DNA of 37,653 bases from an uncultured beta proteobacterium. Lineage in GTDB: Bacteria > Pseudomonadota > Gammaproteobacteria > Burkholderiales > Burkholderiaceae_C. Shown here one piece after another: positions 17,142 to 24,824 of this stretch. The number at the start of each line of letters is the position of its first letter. The first letter of the stretch is position 1. A model generated the notes under the pieces. It searched no databases. It was given only the letters and a program-made list of their open reading frames with translations, and was not told where the DNA came from. The stretch lies in contig CAILZB010000030.1 in the NCBI GenBank assembly GCA_903838565.1, forward strand, positions 1 through 37,653, in the 5' to 3' direction. Position numbers and translations under genes: made by a program.

Positions 17142-17725
17142 GCAGTTTCCAAAGTGTCGATAGGCTTGGCCACGGGCGATGCCGGTGCGTTGAAGCTCAG
17201 TCCGGCGTCGCCCATCAGGGACTGCAAAAGCGCCAGCCCCAAAGGCCATTCGCCGTGGCCGGATTCCAGGTTGATGTGGCCGCCGTCCTGGATGCGCACC
17301 AGTTCGCTGCCCCAGGCGCGGGCATAGGCACCGGCCAGGCGGATCGGGCAAAAGGGGTCGTTGCTGCTGGCCACGAGCACGTTGCGGTACGGCAGTTTTT
17401 GATGGGGTACGGGGGCGAAGTCGGCCAGCGCAGCGCGGCGCTCGGGGTCGGCGGGGGCCACCAGCAGCGCGCCCTGGATGCGTGCCACGGCCTGGGGCGG
17501 CAAATGCATGGTGGCGATGCAGCCCAGGCTGTGCGCCACCACCACCACGGGTCCCGGCTGCGCCAGAATCGTCTGCGCGATCGAGCTCACCCAGGACGGG
17601 CGCACAGGAGAGATCCAGTCGTCCTGCTGCACCCGCACCGCGCCCTGGATCCGGTCCGCCCAAAGGCTTTGCCAATGGCCGGGTCCGGAGTCGCGCCAAC
17701 CCGGGATGATGACGATGGTGGGCAT
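17138..17725 (-). CDS. RBBP9/YdeN-family alpha/beta hydrolase
   Basis: A 195-residue serine hydrolase. It begins IVIIPGWRDSGPGHWQSLW, has the nucleophile elbow AHSLGC with S66, an Asp at D123 in SNDPFCP, and a His at H150 in DGGHINLESGHGEWP. That gives a complete Ser-Asp-His triad and the RBBP9/YdeN C-terminal signature. The natural substrate of the family is not established. It is the first gene of the sulfate-transport operon and overlaps sbp by four bases, suggesting a role in assimilating or releasing an organosulfur compound; that is inference. Confidence 0.88.
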   Translation of the reverse strand: MPTIVIIPGWRDSGPGHWQSLWADRIQGAVRVQQDDWISPVRPSWVSSIAQTILAQPGPVVVVAHSLGCIATMHLPPQAVARIQGALLVAPADPERRAALADFAPVPHQKLPYRNVLVASSNDPFCPIRLAGAYARAWGSELVRIQDGGHINLESGHGEWPLGLALLQSLMGDAGLSFNAPASPVAKPIDTLETA

Positions 17726-17762
17726 GGTGGAGAGGATTCGGTGGTGGGTCGTGAAGCGGCCG

Positions 17763-17791
17763 ATTGTGGAGCGCCGTCAAGCAAATTCCAA
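17763..17791 (-). promoter_or_regulatory. Candidate promoter of the hydrolase-sbp-cysTWA operon
   Basis: On the minus strand a -35-like TTGGAA (17786-17791) and a -10-like CACAAT (17763-17768) are separated by 17 bases. They lie about 40 bases upstream of the hydrolase start in the 105-base gap after the helicase gene. An inverted repeat overlaps the -35 edge. Confidence 0.4.
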
Positions 17792-17812
17792 CGACCGAAT
17801 CGCTATTTGCTT
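17779..17812. promoter_or_regulatory. Inverted repeat AAGCAAAT-N18-ATTTGCTT, candidate operator of the sulfate operon
   Basis: Perfect eight-base arms at 17779-17786 and 17805-17812 flank 18 bases and touch the -35 element of the candidate sulfate promoter. The size fits a dimeric regulator; CysB, the usual activator of sulfate genes, is the obvious candidate, though CysB sites have a loose consensus and this is inference. Confidence 0.4.
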
Positions 17813-17830
17813 ATGCGCCCCCGAAAGCCT

Positions 17831-19915
17831 TCAGCGCCAGGCGGCGCGGGCGCGATCGCGAACCTGCACGCTGGCCGCTCCGGCTGAGCGCGAGGACGCC
17901 GCTTCGGCCCCGGCCGCCGGCCAGACCTGGGTGTCGAATTGCGCGGCCAGCGCGTCGGGGATGAAGCGGCTGCGCGATGCGTAAAGGTGGCGGTCGCCCA
18001 TGGCGGACTGCTGCGTCACGTAGAAGCGGTGAGGAACGAGCAAATGGAGGTGCTCTTTGGCGCGGGTCATGGCCACGTAAAGCAGGCGGCGCTCCTCCTC
18101 GATCTCGGCGGCCGACCCGGTGCTCATGTCTGACGGGATGCAGCCGTCCACCACGTTCAGTACATGGACCGAGGTCCACTCCTGGCCCTTGGCGGAATGG
18201 ATGGTGGAGAGGATCACATAGTCCTCATCCCGATGCGGTGCTCCCGACTGTGCGCTGGTGGCTTCGGGCGGATCCAGTGTCAATTCACTCAAGAAGCGCT
18301 CGCGGCTGGCATAGCCCGACGCCATGCGCTCCAGATTCTCCACATCGCCACGCCGCTGCGGCGCGTCGTCATGCAGGCGCTCCAGGTGCGGTCCATACCA
18401 GCGCTTCGCCAGGTCCATGTCGGCCGGCCAGGTGTTGTGCGGCTGGCGCAGTGCGCGGTACAGCTGCACGAAGGCCAGCCACTCGGTCGCAGCGTTCGTG
18501 GGCGCCTGAAATGCCTCCACGGCGGCGCAAGGGTCGACGGCCACATCCATGGCGTCGAGCAGCCGCGTGGCGTGGGCCGGGCCGATGCCGGGTATGAGCT
18601 GCAGCACCCGAAACCCGGCCATGCGGCCGCGCGGATTCTGCGCAAAGCGCAGGATGGCGAGGATGTCCTTCACATGGGCGGCTTCGAGAAACTTCAGGCC
18701 GCCAAACTTGACAAACGGAATCTGGCGGCGCGCGAGTTCCAGCTCCAGCGCTGCGCTGTGCGACGACGTGCGAAACAGCACCGCCTGGGACTTGAGGCTG
18801 AGCCCGGCTTCGCGCTGCTCCAGGATGCGACTGGCCACCCAGCGCGCCTGCTCGGCCTCGTCCGGAACCATCACCAGTTGTGGGAGGACGCTGCCAGGCT
18901 TGTCGGTCCACAGCGTCTTGGAATGGCGCTCGGCGGCCAGCGCAATCACCGCGTTGGAGACGTCCAGGATCGGCTGGGTCGAGCGGTAATTGCGCTCCAG
19001 CGCCACCAGGCGTGCGCTCTGGCCGAACTGCTGGGTGAAGTCCAGGATGTTGCGCACCGTGGCGCCACGAAAGCTGTAGATGCTTTGGGCGTCGTCGCCG
19101 ACCACCGTGACCCCCTGGCCGCTGGGCTTGAGCCCCAGCAGGATGGCGGATTGCAGCCGGTTCGTGTCCTGGTATTCATCGACCAGCACATGGTCAAAGC
19201 GCGCGCCGACTTCAGCGCCAAGTTCGGGGTCGGCCATCATCTCGGACCAGAACAACAGCAGGTCGTCGTAGTCGAGGACGTTCTGCTCCTGCTTGGCTTC
19301 GACGTAGGCGCCGAACAGTTGCTTGAGTTCAGCTTCCCACTGCGCGCACCAAGGGAACACCTGCTGCAACACCGGCTGCAGCGGCTCCTGGCTGTTCACC
19401 ACGCGCGAGTAGATGGACAGGCAAGTGCCCTTTTGCGGGAAGCGGTTCTTGGTGGATGACAGGCCCAGGTCGTGGCGCACCAGGCCCAGCAGGTCCTCGG
19501 AGTCGCCGCGGTCGTGAATCGTGAAGGACTCATCCAGTCCGATACGGGCGGCATAGTCGCGCAGCAAACGGGCGGCGACGCTGTGAAAGGTGCCGGACCA
19601 GGGCAGCGCGGGCAACTGCCGCGCGCCGCCCTGACCCCAAAGCCGGTTCAGCACGCCACCCACGCGCCGCTCCATCTCGAGCGCAGCCCGGCGCGAGAAG
19701 GTCAGCAACAGCATGCGCTGCGGGTCCGCCTGATGCAGCATCAGATTGGCCACGCGGTGCGCCAGCGTGTTGGTCTTGCCCGAGCCCGCACCGGCGATGA
19801 TGAGCAGCGGGCGGGTATCGCTTGCGCCTTCACCCAGGCCGTGCTCCACCGCCAATCGTTGTTCGGCATTGAGCGACTCGAACGGGTCGACGCAGGTGGC
19901 AGTGCTTGTGTCCAT
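17831..19915 (-). CDS. UvrD/Rep-family ATP-dependent DNA helicase
   Basis: A 694-residue superfamily 1A helicase, close in length to Rep and UvrD. In order: Q-motif region LNAEQRLAVEHG, Walker A AGAGSGKT (41-48), motif Ia TFSRRAALEMERRV, Walker B HVLVDEYQDTN, motif III VVGDDAQSIYSFRGA, motif IV ALERNYRST, motif V LSTIHSAKGQEW and motif VI LLYVAMTRAKEHLHL. It should unwind DNA 3' to 5' in repair or replication restart. A CTGT-N8-ACAG LexA box lies 46 bases upstream, suggesting SOS induction. Whether this is the housekeeping UvrD or an extra paralogue cannot be told here. Confidence 0.93.
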   Translation of the reverse strand: MDTSTATCVDPFESLNAEQRLAVEHGLGEGASDTRPLLIIAGAGSGKTNTLAHRVANLMLHQADPQRMLLLTFSRRAALEMERRVGGVLNRLWGQGGARQLPALPWSGTFHSVAARLLRDYAARIGLDESFTIHDRGDSEDLLGLVRHDLGLSSTKNRFPQKGTCLSIYSRVVNSQEPLQPVLQQVFPWCAQWEAELKQLFGAYVEAKQEQNVLDYDDLLLFWSEMMADPELGAEVGARFDHVLVDEYQDTNRLQSAILLGLKPSGQGVTVVGDDAQSIYSFRGATVRNILDFTQQFGQSARLVALERNYRSTQPILDVSNAVIALAAERHSKTLWTDKPGSVLPQLVMVPDEAEQARWVASRILEQREAGLSLKSQAVLFRTSSHSAALELELARRQIPFVKFGGLKFLEAAHVKDILAILRFAQNPRGRMAGFRVLQLIPGIGPAHATRLLDAMDVAVDPCAAVEAFQAPTNAATEWLAFVQLYRALRQPHNTWPADMDLAKRWYGPHLERLHDDAPQRRGDVENLERMASGYASRERFLSELTLDPPEATSAQSGAPHRDEDYVILSTIHSAKGQEWTSVHVLNVVDGCIPSDMSTGSAAEIEEERRLLYVAMTRAKEHLHLLVPHRFYVTQQSAMGDRHLYASRSRFIPDALAAQFDTQVWPAAGAEAASSRSAGAASVQVRDRARAAWR

Positions 19916-19961
19916 GACGGGGAGATTCAGACCCTCTGAAACAAGGGATCAGGCATCAAAA

Positions 19962-19977
19962 CTGTACATTACCACAG
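19962..19977. promoter_or_regulatory. LexA (SOS) box upstream of the helicase gene
   Basis: CTGTACATTACCACAG matches the CTGT-N8-ACAG LexA consensus of gamma- and betaproteobacteria exactly in both half-sites, with A before and T after as in strong sites. It lies 46 bases from the helicase start. Confidence 0.75.
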
Positions 19978-20133
19978 TATCTAATCCGATTTGCTTCGGA
20001 ATGCGCATGCTCACCGTCCAGGCATGGACGAGCCGCTGGCTGTGTAGCAGCAGCGAGCCGGTTCCAGGCGTGTCAGGCGGCCGGATTGGGCACGTGCCCA
20101 CCGTCGTGAAGATGTGCGCTGCGTCTTGGCCCG

Positions 20134-20976
20134 CTAGGTGCGGTTGGATTCATTGCTTCGGTCGGTTCTTGAGCCGGCCACAAGGTGCGAGGTCCAGGCC
20201 CCTTCTTCAACGCGGCCCCGTTCTCGGCGCGCCGTCGCCGGTGTGACCTGGTGGCGCGATTCCTTGAGGAAGACGAAGGCCGATTGTGCCGCGCGAGTTT
20301 GTGTGGCGGAATCGGCTGCCGGTCGCGCCGTGTGCCGTTTGATCGGAGCGGCAGGGAAGGCGTGTTGGTGATTGGACAGGTGGCCCTTGATCAGGTCGTA
20401 GGCGGCAAAAATGGCGATGCCATGCGCCACCGACTCGCCGACCTGCAAGCGCTCACGCAGGCTTTGTGCTTTGGCGAGCAGGCTATCGTGCTGTTCCTGG
20501 TGCTTGCGCGAGAGCGGTTGATTCATGCTGGCCTGCAACGACTCCTCCTCATGGAAATGTTCCGCCATGAAGACAACCAGCGCCTGCGTCAACTTTTTCA
20601 ACTGGGCCGACCCTTGACCCGCGGTCGATTCCCCTGCCAGTTCATTGCACAGTCCGAACAGGCGGCGGCGCTGCGCATTGAGCAGTGCGTCGTCGCATTC
20701 ATCCAGGTCACTCCAGGCAATATGCTGTGCGGCTTCGTGGCGCACGTCCCGCTCGGGCGAGGTCGGCATCCGTATGCTTCCTTTGCTCTCCTGAAAGGGA
20801 CGGCGGTAGCGGTCACGCGCGAACCAGACGGCGGCAGACGCCATCATCAGCAGCAGGCCGGCGGCCGAACCCACAAAGTTGGGCTCGACAACCGTCGTGA
20901 CAAAACCAATCCACAGGTAGAGATGGGGGACAGCTCTGTAAAGCCAGTTCGGAAGGCGCCGTTTTGGCAATTCCAT
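20134..20976 (-). CDS. Membrane-anchored hemerythrin-like protein, paralogue 1 (incomplete ligand set)
   Basis: 280 residues. The N-terminus LPNWLYRAVP is followed by two membrane segments (about 18-53) and a DRYRRPF basic stop, a layout shared with the next two genes. A hemerythrin domain spans about 86-206. Compared with the canonical set it keeps H140 and E144 (HFHEE), H159 and H163 (HQEQH) and H199, but the first ligand QH is QR (R103) and the Asp five residues after the last His is Gln. A di-iron site would be incomplete. A basic, Thr/Ser-rich tail of about 75 residues follows. AGGAAA precedes the ATG. Last of a three-gene run. Confidence 0.8.
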   Translation of the reverse strand: MELPKRRLPNWLYRAVPHLYLWIGFVTTVVEPNFVGSAAGLLLMMASAAVWFARDRYRRPFQESKGSIRMPTSPERDVRHEAAQHIAWSDLDECDDALLNAQRRRLFGLCNELAGESTAGQGSAQLKKLTQALVVFMAEHFHEEESLQASMNQPLSRKHQEQHDSLLAKAQSLRERLQVGESVAHGIAIFAAYDLIKGHLSNHQHAFPAAPIKRHTARPAADSATQTRAAQSAFVFLKESRHQVTPATARRERGRVEEGAWTSHLVAGSRTDRSNESNRT

Positions 20977-21037
20977 GGCTTTTTCCTGTCGCTTGCTTGG
21001 CTCGATGTTTGGCTCCCGGTCGTTGCGAAATGAACCC

Positions 21038-22027
21038 TTAGACCGGACGTGCCAGGTGGTCTGCCATCAGGTCATGAAAGATGAACTTGATGATTTCGCT
21101 GGCCACGGTTTCTCCGGCGCGCGCGCGCTCCGCCAGGGTCTGCATGCATCGCAACATCGCGTCGCGCTGCCTTTGACACAAGGTCGACAACGGTCTGCCG
21201 GCTTTTTCCAGAAGTCCGCTCTCCGCCAAGAGATAGCTTCCAAGATGGGCCTGCAGCTCGTCCAGGGGCGACTGTTCCAGGGGTTTTGCATCCCCGTGCG
21301 CAACCCATTCAGCCGTTTCCAGGCATATATCGAACAGGCGATCGCGGTGCGCATCCAGCTGCGGGTAGCCGACGTTGATGGAACTGCGCCAAGCGGTCGT
21401 CTGCGTCGTGGACTCAGCGCTCAGCTCAGCGGGCGTGTCGATCTCGGCAGCGCTCAAGTTTTCACCGGCGAGAGCGTCCGCAAAGGCCGCACTCGGGTCC
21501 GCCGCCCCGAGCGCGCCGTCGCCGCGCATCAGCGCCGACGAGGCCGGCCGGCATTGGGGCTCGTCCATGGGCAGTGCCTGGGTGCTCACATCCTGCGTCT
21601 GGCGCAGCGCTCTTCGCTGTTGGTTCTGGGCCACCAGCACTGCCGCGGCCATCGCATGTGCCGCGCCAACAGACAGTGGTTGGGTCGACTCCGGCAACGG
21701 CGCCCCGTTCTGGATCCTGCCATCTGGCTTTGAGGAGGTGCGCGCCGTGGGTGCCAGGTGAGATGGCTTGTGGAGCGCTTGAGGACCCCCGTCAACCCAA
21801 CCGCCGGACCAGCTGCTCACGGCGCGATCAATTCGCCGCTGGTGCAGCATTCGCCGGTGGCGCTGACGGCCCAGCGAAATCGTTGCAGCCATTGTCAGTC
21901 CGGCCAGACCAGCAGCCGCAGCCAGCATGTTGTGAAACAGAATCATGCCGAGAACAGCGAGCCAAACGTAGGCATTGGGCGATGCGCTGTACAGCCGTGT
22001 CGGCAGGTGCCATTGCAACAATTTCAT
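21038..22027 (-). CDS. Membrane-anchored hemerythrin-like protein, paralogue 2 (ligands almost all lost)
   Basis: 329 residues. It has the same LPTRLY start and two membrane segments (about 18-52) ending in RQRHRRML. A low-complexity linker of about 150 residues follows, and the hemerythrin-like fold lies at the very C-terminus (about 213-329). The fold is recognisable from WRSSINVGYPQLDAHRDRLF, which aligns with the paralogue's WRSSYDCGHPVIDAQHRRLF. The ligand positions are gone: QH reads HR, the HxxxE helix reads LLAES, and HxxxH reads CQRQR. Only the final helix keeps a His (DHLARPV). It is unlikely to bind two irons. A GGAG site precedes the ATG. Confidence 0.7.
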   Translation of the reverse strand: MKLLQWHLPTRLYSASPNAYVWLAVLGMILFHNMLAAAAGLAGLTMAATISLGRQRHRRMLHQRRIDRAVSSWSGGWVDGGPQALHKPSHLAPTARTSSKPDGRIQNGAPLPESTQPLSVGAAHAMAAAVLVAQNQQRRALRQTQDVSTQALPMDEPQCRPASSALMRGDGALGAADPSAAFADALAGENLSAAEIDTPAELSAESTTQTTAWRSSINVGYPQLDAHRDRLFDICLETAEWVAHGDAKPLEQSPLDELQAHLGSYLLAESGLLEKAGRPLSTLCQRQRDAMLRCMQTLAERARAGETVASEIIKFIFHDLMADHLARPV

Positions 22028-22205
22028 TTAGACGCTCCAGGAGATTGCCGGTGGTGACTCGTTCGGGGTGGCCCTTCAAATACGCGACTCGGATTGTTTG
22101 GTTATCTTCCGGCAACGGCAACTGCAGTCGAAATGTGGTGCTTTGGTTTCATATTTGCGTCGATCGTGACAGTGCAATCGCACTTCAGAGCGAGTCGCTG
22201 CGGCG

Positions 22206-23339
22206 TCAGGCGCGCTTCAAAGTCCCGAAGCTGGACCTGCCGGCATCAAAGGACAGGTCTTCCCATTGAGCAGCTCCGCTGACCCAGTACGTCCCGGCCG
22301 CATCTCCAATCTTCGGGTCTCGCGTGACAACGGTGTCCGACCAACCCGCACCCTCGTTGACCCAGACGGCCCCCTGCTGGTCCCCCTGTTTCGGCTCTTC
22401 AATCACGATCGTGTCAGGCCAGCCCGATTCGCTCGCGGCATATTCAAAATGATGTGACTCTGCGTCGCAGTCTCTGACGGGCTTGCCTGCCGCCGTGGCG
22501 GTGTCGCAGGCGATGGCGCCCGCCGGCTCCGGTTGCGAACCTGTCGTCGGATCTTCGCCCGGGGTGGGCGACTCGCGTCCATGATCGACGTTTGCAGTCA
22601 GGCCTTGCCAGATCATCCGCCCCGCCTGCGCCGGTGTCGAGCCAGATCGGACCGGTTCAGCGGCCGTGGCGACCGCCTCACGACGCGTCGGCTTCATATC
22701 GTCCCGTTTCGGGCTCTTCACGCCAGGGTTGAGCCTTTCGGTAAGGATGTGGTTGATGATGACGTCGTAGGTGGCAAAGCCCACCAGCTCGCGTTCAGTG
22801 GTGAGGCCGGACTTGAAGCTCTCGCGCATTTGCCACGCCCGTGCCACCATCGCTCGATGGTGCGCCTGGTGCGGTTCCGGGAGCGGCTGGCGCATCGCCA
22901 TCTGCTGTTCTTCTGTGTCAAAGTGCTCCGCCATGCCGGTCACCAGGTTGTCGAACAGCGCCAATATCTTCCCTCTTGAGCGCGTGCCTGAAGCCGCGCT
23001 GATCAACTGGCTGCACATGCCGAACAGGCGCCGGTGTTGCGCATCGATAACCGGATGTCCGCAGTCGTAGGAGCTGCGCCAGGAAATTTCCACATGGCCG
23101 CTGGAAGAAGAATCGCTGGAACTGACAGGGATGTTGACATAGCCCTTGCAGGCGGAAAATGCGCGTCGGTATTGAAAGCGCTTGAACAGCACAGCCGTTC
23201 CGCCACCGGCCAATGCCAGACCTAGGAATAGGATCGTCAGGTCGGAGCTTGGAATCAGAACAAGGAGCCCGCCGACAATGAGCAGCGGCGGAAATGTCTC
23301 GTAGATCCAACGGGGAAAGTATCTCTGGCGTGTGCCCAT
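22206..23339 (-). CDS. Membrane-anchored hemerythrin-like protein, paralogue 3 (near-complete ligands, repeat tail)
   Basis: 377 residues. After FPRWIYETFP come two membrane segments (about 17-52) and FQYRRAF, then a hemerythrin domain (about 85-203). It keeps IDAQH (H102), HFDTE (H139, E143) and HQAHH (H157, H161), plus H197 in INHILTER; the usual Asp five residues later is Arg, with Glu one residue earlier. It could bind di-iron and sense or carry O2 or NO. A 175-residue tail ends in two 22-residue repeats (306-327 and 332-353). First gene of the triplet, divergent from the HTH/receiver gene, with GAGG before the ATG. Confidence 0.82.
   Translation of the reverse strand: MGTRQRYFPRWIYETFPPLLIVGGLLVLIPSSDLTILFLGLALAGGGTAVLFKRFQYRRAFSACKGYVNIPVSSSDSSSSGHVEISWRSSYDCGHPVIDAQHRRLFGMCSQLISAASGTRSRGKILALFDNLVTGMAEHFDTEEQQMAMRQPLPEPHQAHHRAMVARAWQMRESFKSGLTTERELVGFATYDVIINHILTERLNPGVKSPKRDDMKPTRREAVATAAEPVRSGSTPAQAGRMIWQGLTANVDHGRESPTPGEDPTTGSQPEPAGAIACDTATAAGKPVRDCDAESHHFEYAASESGWPDTIVIEEPKQGDQQGAVWVNEGAGWSDTVVTRDPKIGDAAGTYWVSGAAQWEDLSFDAGRSSFGTLKRA
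22281..22424 (-). repeat. Two tandem 22-residue protein repeats in hemerythrin paralogue 3
   Basis: Residues 306-327 (GWPDTIVIEEPKQGD...) and 332-353 (GWSDTVVTRDPKIGD...) share 12 of 22 positions, with pattern GW-x-DT-x-V-x3-PK-x-GD-x2-G-x2-WV and a period of 26 residues. A third partial copy may begin at QWEDLSF. The pattern suggests beta hairpins. Confidence 0.65.
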
Positions 23340-23368
23340 GGGCCCTCACTTTGGCTGGTTTCACTGAT

Positions 23369-23396
23369 CGTTTTCTGGGCCGAGTGCCAGAAAACG
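23369..23396. promoter_or_regulatory. 10-bp perfect inverted repeat in the divergent hemerythrin/regulator region
   Basis: CGTTTTCTGG (23369-23378) and CCAGAAAACG (23387-23396) are exact inverse complements with eight bases between. The site lies 30-57 bases upstream of hemerythrin paralogue 3 and about 130 bases upstream of the regulator gene on the other side. It could be an operator for the divergent regulator or another dimeric protein. The rest of the 184-base gap shows a TTGACT at 23430-23435 but no convincing -10. Confidence 0.45.
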
Positions 23397-23523
23397 CAGG
23401 GTCTCCAACAAACGGCGGCCTCGATTGTTGGAACTTGACTCGAAAGACGCAATCGGCGCGCAAAAGTGAAACCCAGGGTTCATTTGTGCGGTATCTTCCA
23501 TCGTCCTCTTCTCATCGAAGCTC

Positions 23524-24139
23524 ATGATCAACAACTACTGCACGACCCGCGACGCGGCCCAACTGCTGGGGGTATCCCTGCGGACAGCGCAAAATTGGCT
23601 GGAAAAAGGCTACCTCGAGGGTTGGAAGACCCGGGGGTGGACACCGGCGCATCACGCGCACATCCGTGTTGCGAGCACTCCAAGACCGTGCCTCCGAGAC
23701 GAAGCCCGCCTATTCGTTACCCGTGCTGGTGGTTGAAGATGAGCCGGTCTTGCTCAGGCTGTACCAGGTAAAAACCGCCGGCTGGCCGTTTCCAGTGACG
23801 CTTTACTCCGCGCCCAATGGTTATGAGGGTTTGGTCATGGTGGGAGAGGTGTCGCCCTGCCTTCTGATCTGCGATCTGCGCCTGCCGGGCGTCAATGGAT
23901 TTCAGATCGTGCGATCGCTGTGTGCCATGGAGCGCTACCAGGACATGGCCATTGTCGTCGTGAGCGGAATGCCAACGAATGAAATCGGTGCGCACGGCGG
24001 GCTGCCGCCACGGGTTGAAGCCATGGGTAAGCCCATTGACTTTGGCCGGCTGGAGGCCATTGCCAGCAAACTGTGGGCCCGTCGCTCGCAAGCCAGTGTG
24101 GCGCCTGCGAAGTTCGTCGCTCCAGCGCGAGCTTCGTAG
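23524..24139 (+). pseudogene. HTH (excisionase/MerR-type)-receiver domain regulator, interrupted by a +1 frameshift
   Basis: Two overlapping frames make one protein of about 204 residues once one G is removed from the GGGGG run at 23633-23637. The first frame (23524-23736) encodes an excisionase-type helix-turn-helix, TTRDAAQLLGVSLRTAQNWL, up to KTR. As it stands, the frame then drifts into unrelated sequence and stops. With four Gs it continues as KTRGGHRRITRTSV, the conserved GGHRR wing of this family, and runs into a receiver domain. That domain has LVVEDEP, the phosphoacceptor in CDLRLPGVNGF, VVVSG and MGKPI. The downstream half alone would have to start at a TTG (23666) without a clear ribosome site. 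It may be a mutant, phase-variable or an assembly error. It is divergent from the hemerythrin triplet. Confidence 0.85.
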
Positions 24140-24288
24140 CAATATGTCTGGTTCGCCGTCTTGGGGCTGACCGCCTTGGCGAAAACGCTTGAGCGAAGGT
24201 CTGCCTCGGCGTGCTCTGAAATGAGCAACAAATTCTGACGCGCACCCGGCGCCGTCGCCAACAGCATCGCGAACCGGCTCCAGGGTTT

Positions 24289-24795
24289 CTACCGCTGGGT
24301 GGTCTGGGTGGATTCAGTGCGCTGCCCGAGCACGGCCTGGAGCGCATCGACGTGGATCAGCCGACTGTGACTGCCATGATTGCCCGAGGTGAGCTGCAGG
24401 TACGGCGCATGGTTTTGCGTGTACACGCTGAGGGTGTCAAAACCGGTCAGCCGCGCCGAGTGCCCCGAGAGCAGGACCCCGCTGCTGACGAGCTTGCCGT
24501 CGAGCACCAGCAGGTAGCAGTGATCCTGCAGCGTGCTGACGATGGCGGCAGGCGTGAACTTTGTGGGGTTCAGGGTCCAGCGGGCATTCTTCGCATCCCA
24601 GGTCGTGACGTCCTGCTCGGTCAAGGTGGGCGCACGGGTAGGCAGGGCGCGCGTCGGCGAACTCGGCAGCGCGCACTGCGCGCCGTCGGTCGTGCCCATT
24701 GAATCGGTGACCCACAGCATCAGGCGCGCGGCGCCCCCCGCCGATGCTGTGGTCGAGAAGACCAGCGCGACCAGCAGGAGTGCCAGGTTCCTCAT
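24289..24795 (-). CDS. Small secreted protein of unknown function
   Basis: 168 residues with a clear signal peptide (MRNLALLLVALVFSTTASA). The mature part begins ARLMLWVTDSMGTTDG and has two cysteines (QCALPS and DHCYLLV) that could form a disulfide in the periplasm. I do not recognise a family. An AAGGAA site precedes the ATG at 24795, and only 29 bases separate it from the large VIT/vWA gene upstream, so it is probably the last gene of that operon and may be a partner. The longer frame to 25716 is read-through. The 149 bases between its stop and the convergent regulator show no clear terminator. Confidence 0.8.
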   Translation of the reverse strand: MRNLALLLVALVFSTTASAGGAARLMLWVTDSMGTTDGAQCALPSSPTRALPTRAPTLTEQDVTTWDAKNARWTLNPTKFTPAAIVSTLQDHCYLLVLDGKLVSSGVLLSGHSARLTGFDTLSVYTQNHAPYLQLTSGNHGSHSRLIHVDALQAVLGQRTESTQTTQR

Positions 24796-24824
24796 GACGT
24801 TCCTTGTTGCAGGGTGGTCTTCAT

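Noticed and set aside
16149..17780. A 543-residue version of Sbp
   Set aside because: The N-terminal 213 residues are the wrong frame of the hydrolase gene; the ATG at 17141 gives a proper signal peptide.
23666..24139. Independent receiver-domain gene starting at TTG 23666
   Set aside because: No ribosome site, and the sequence just upstream in the same frame encodes the GGHRR wing of the HTH domain, so this is the second half of one frameshifted gene.
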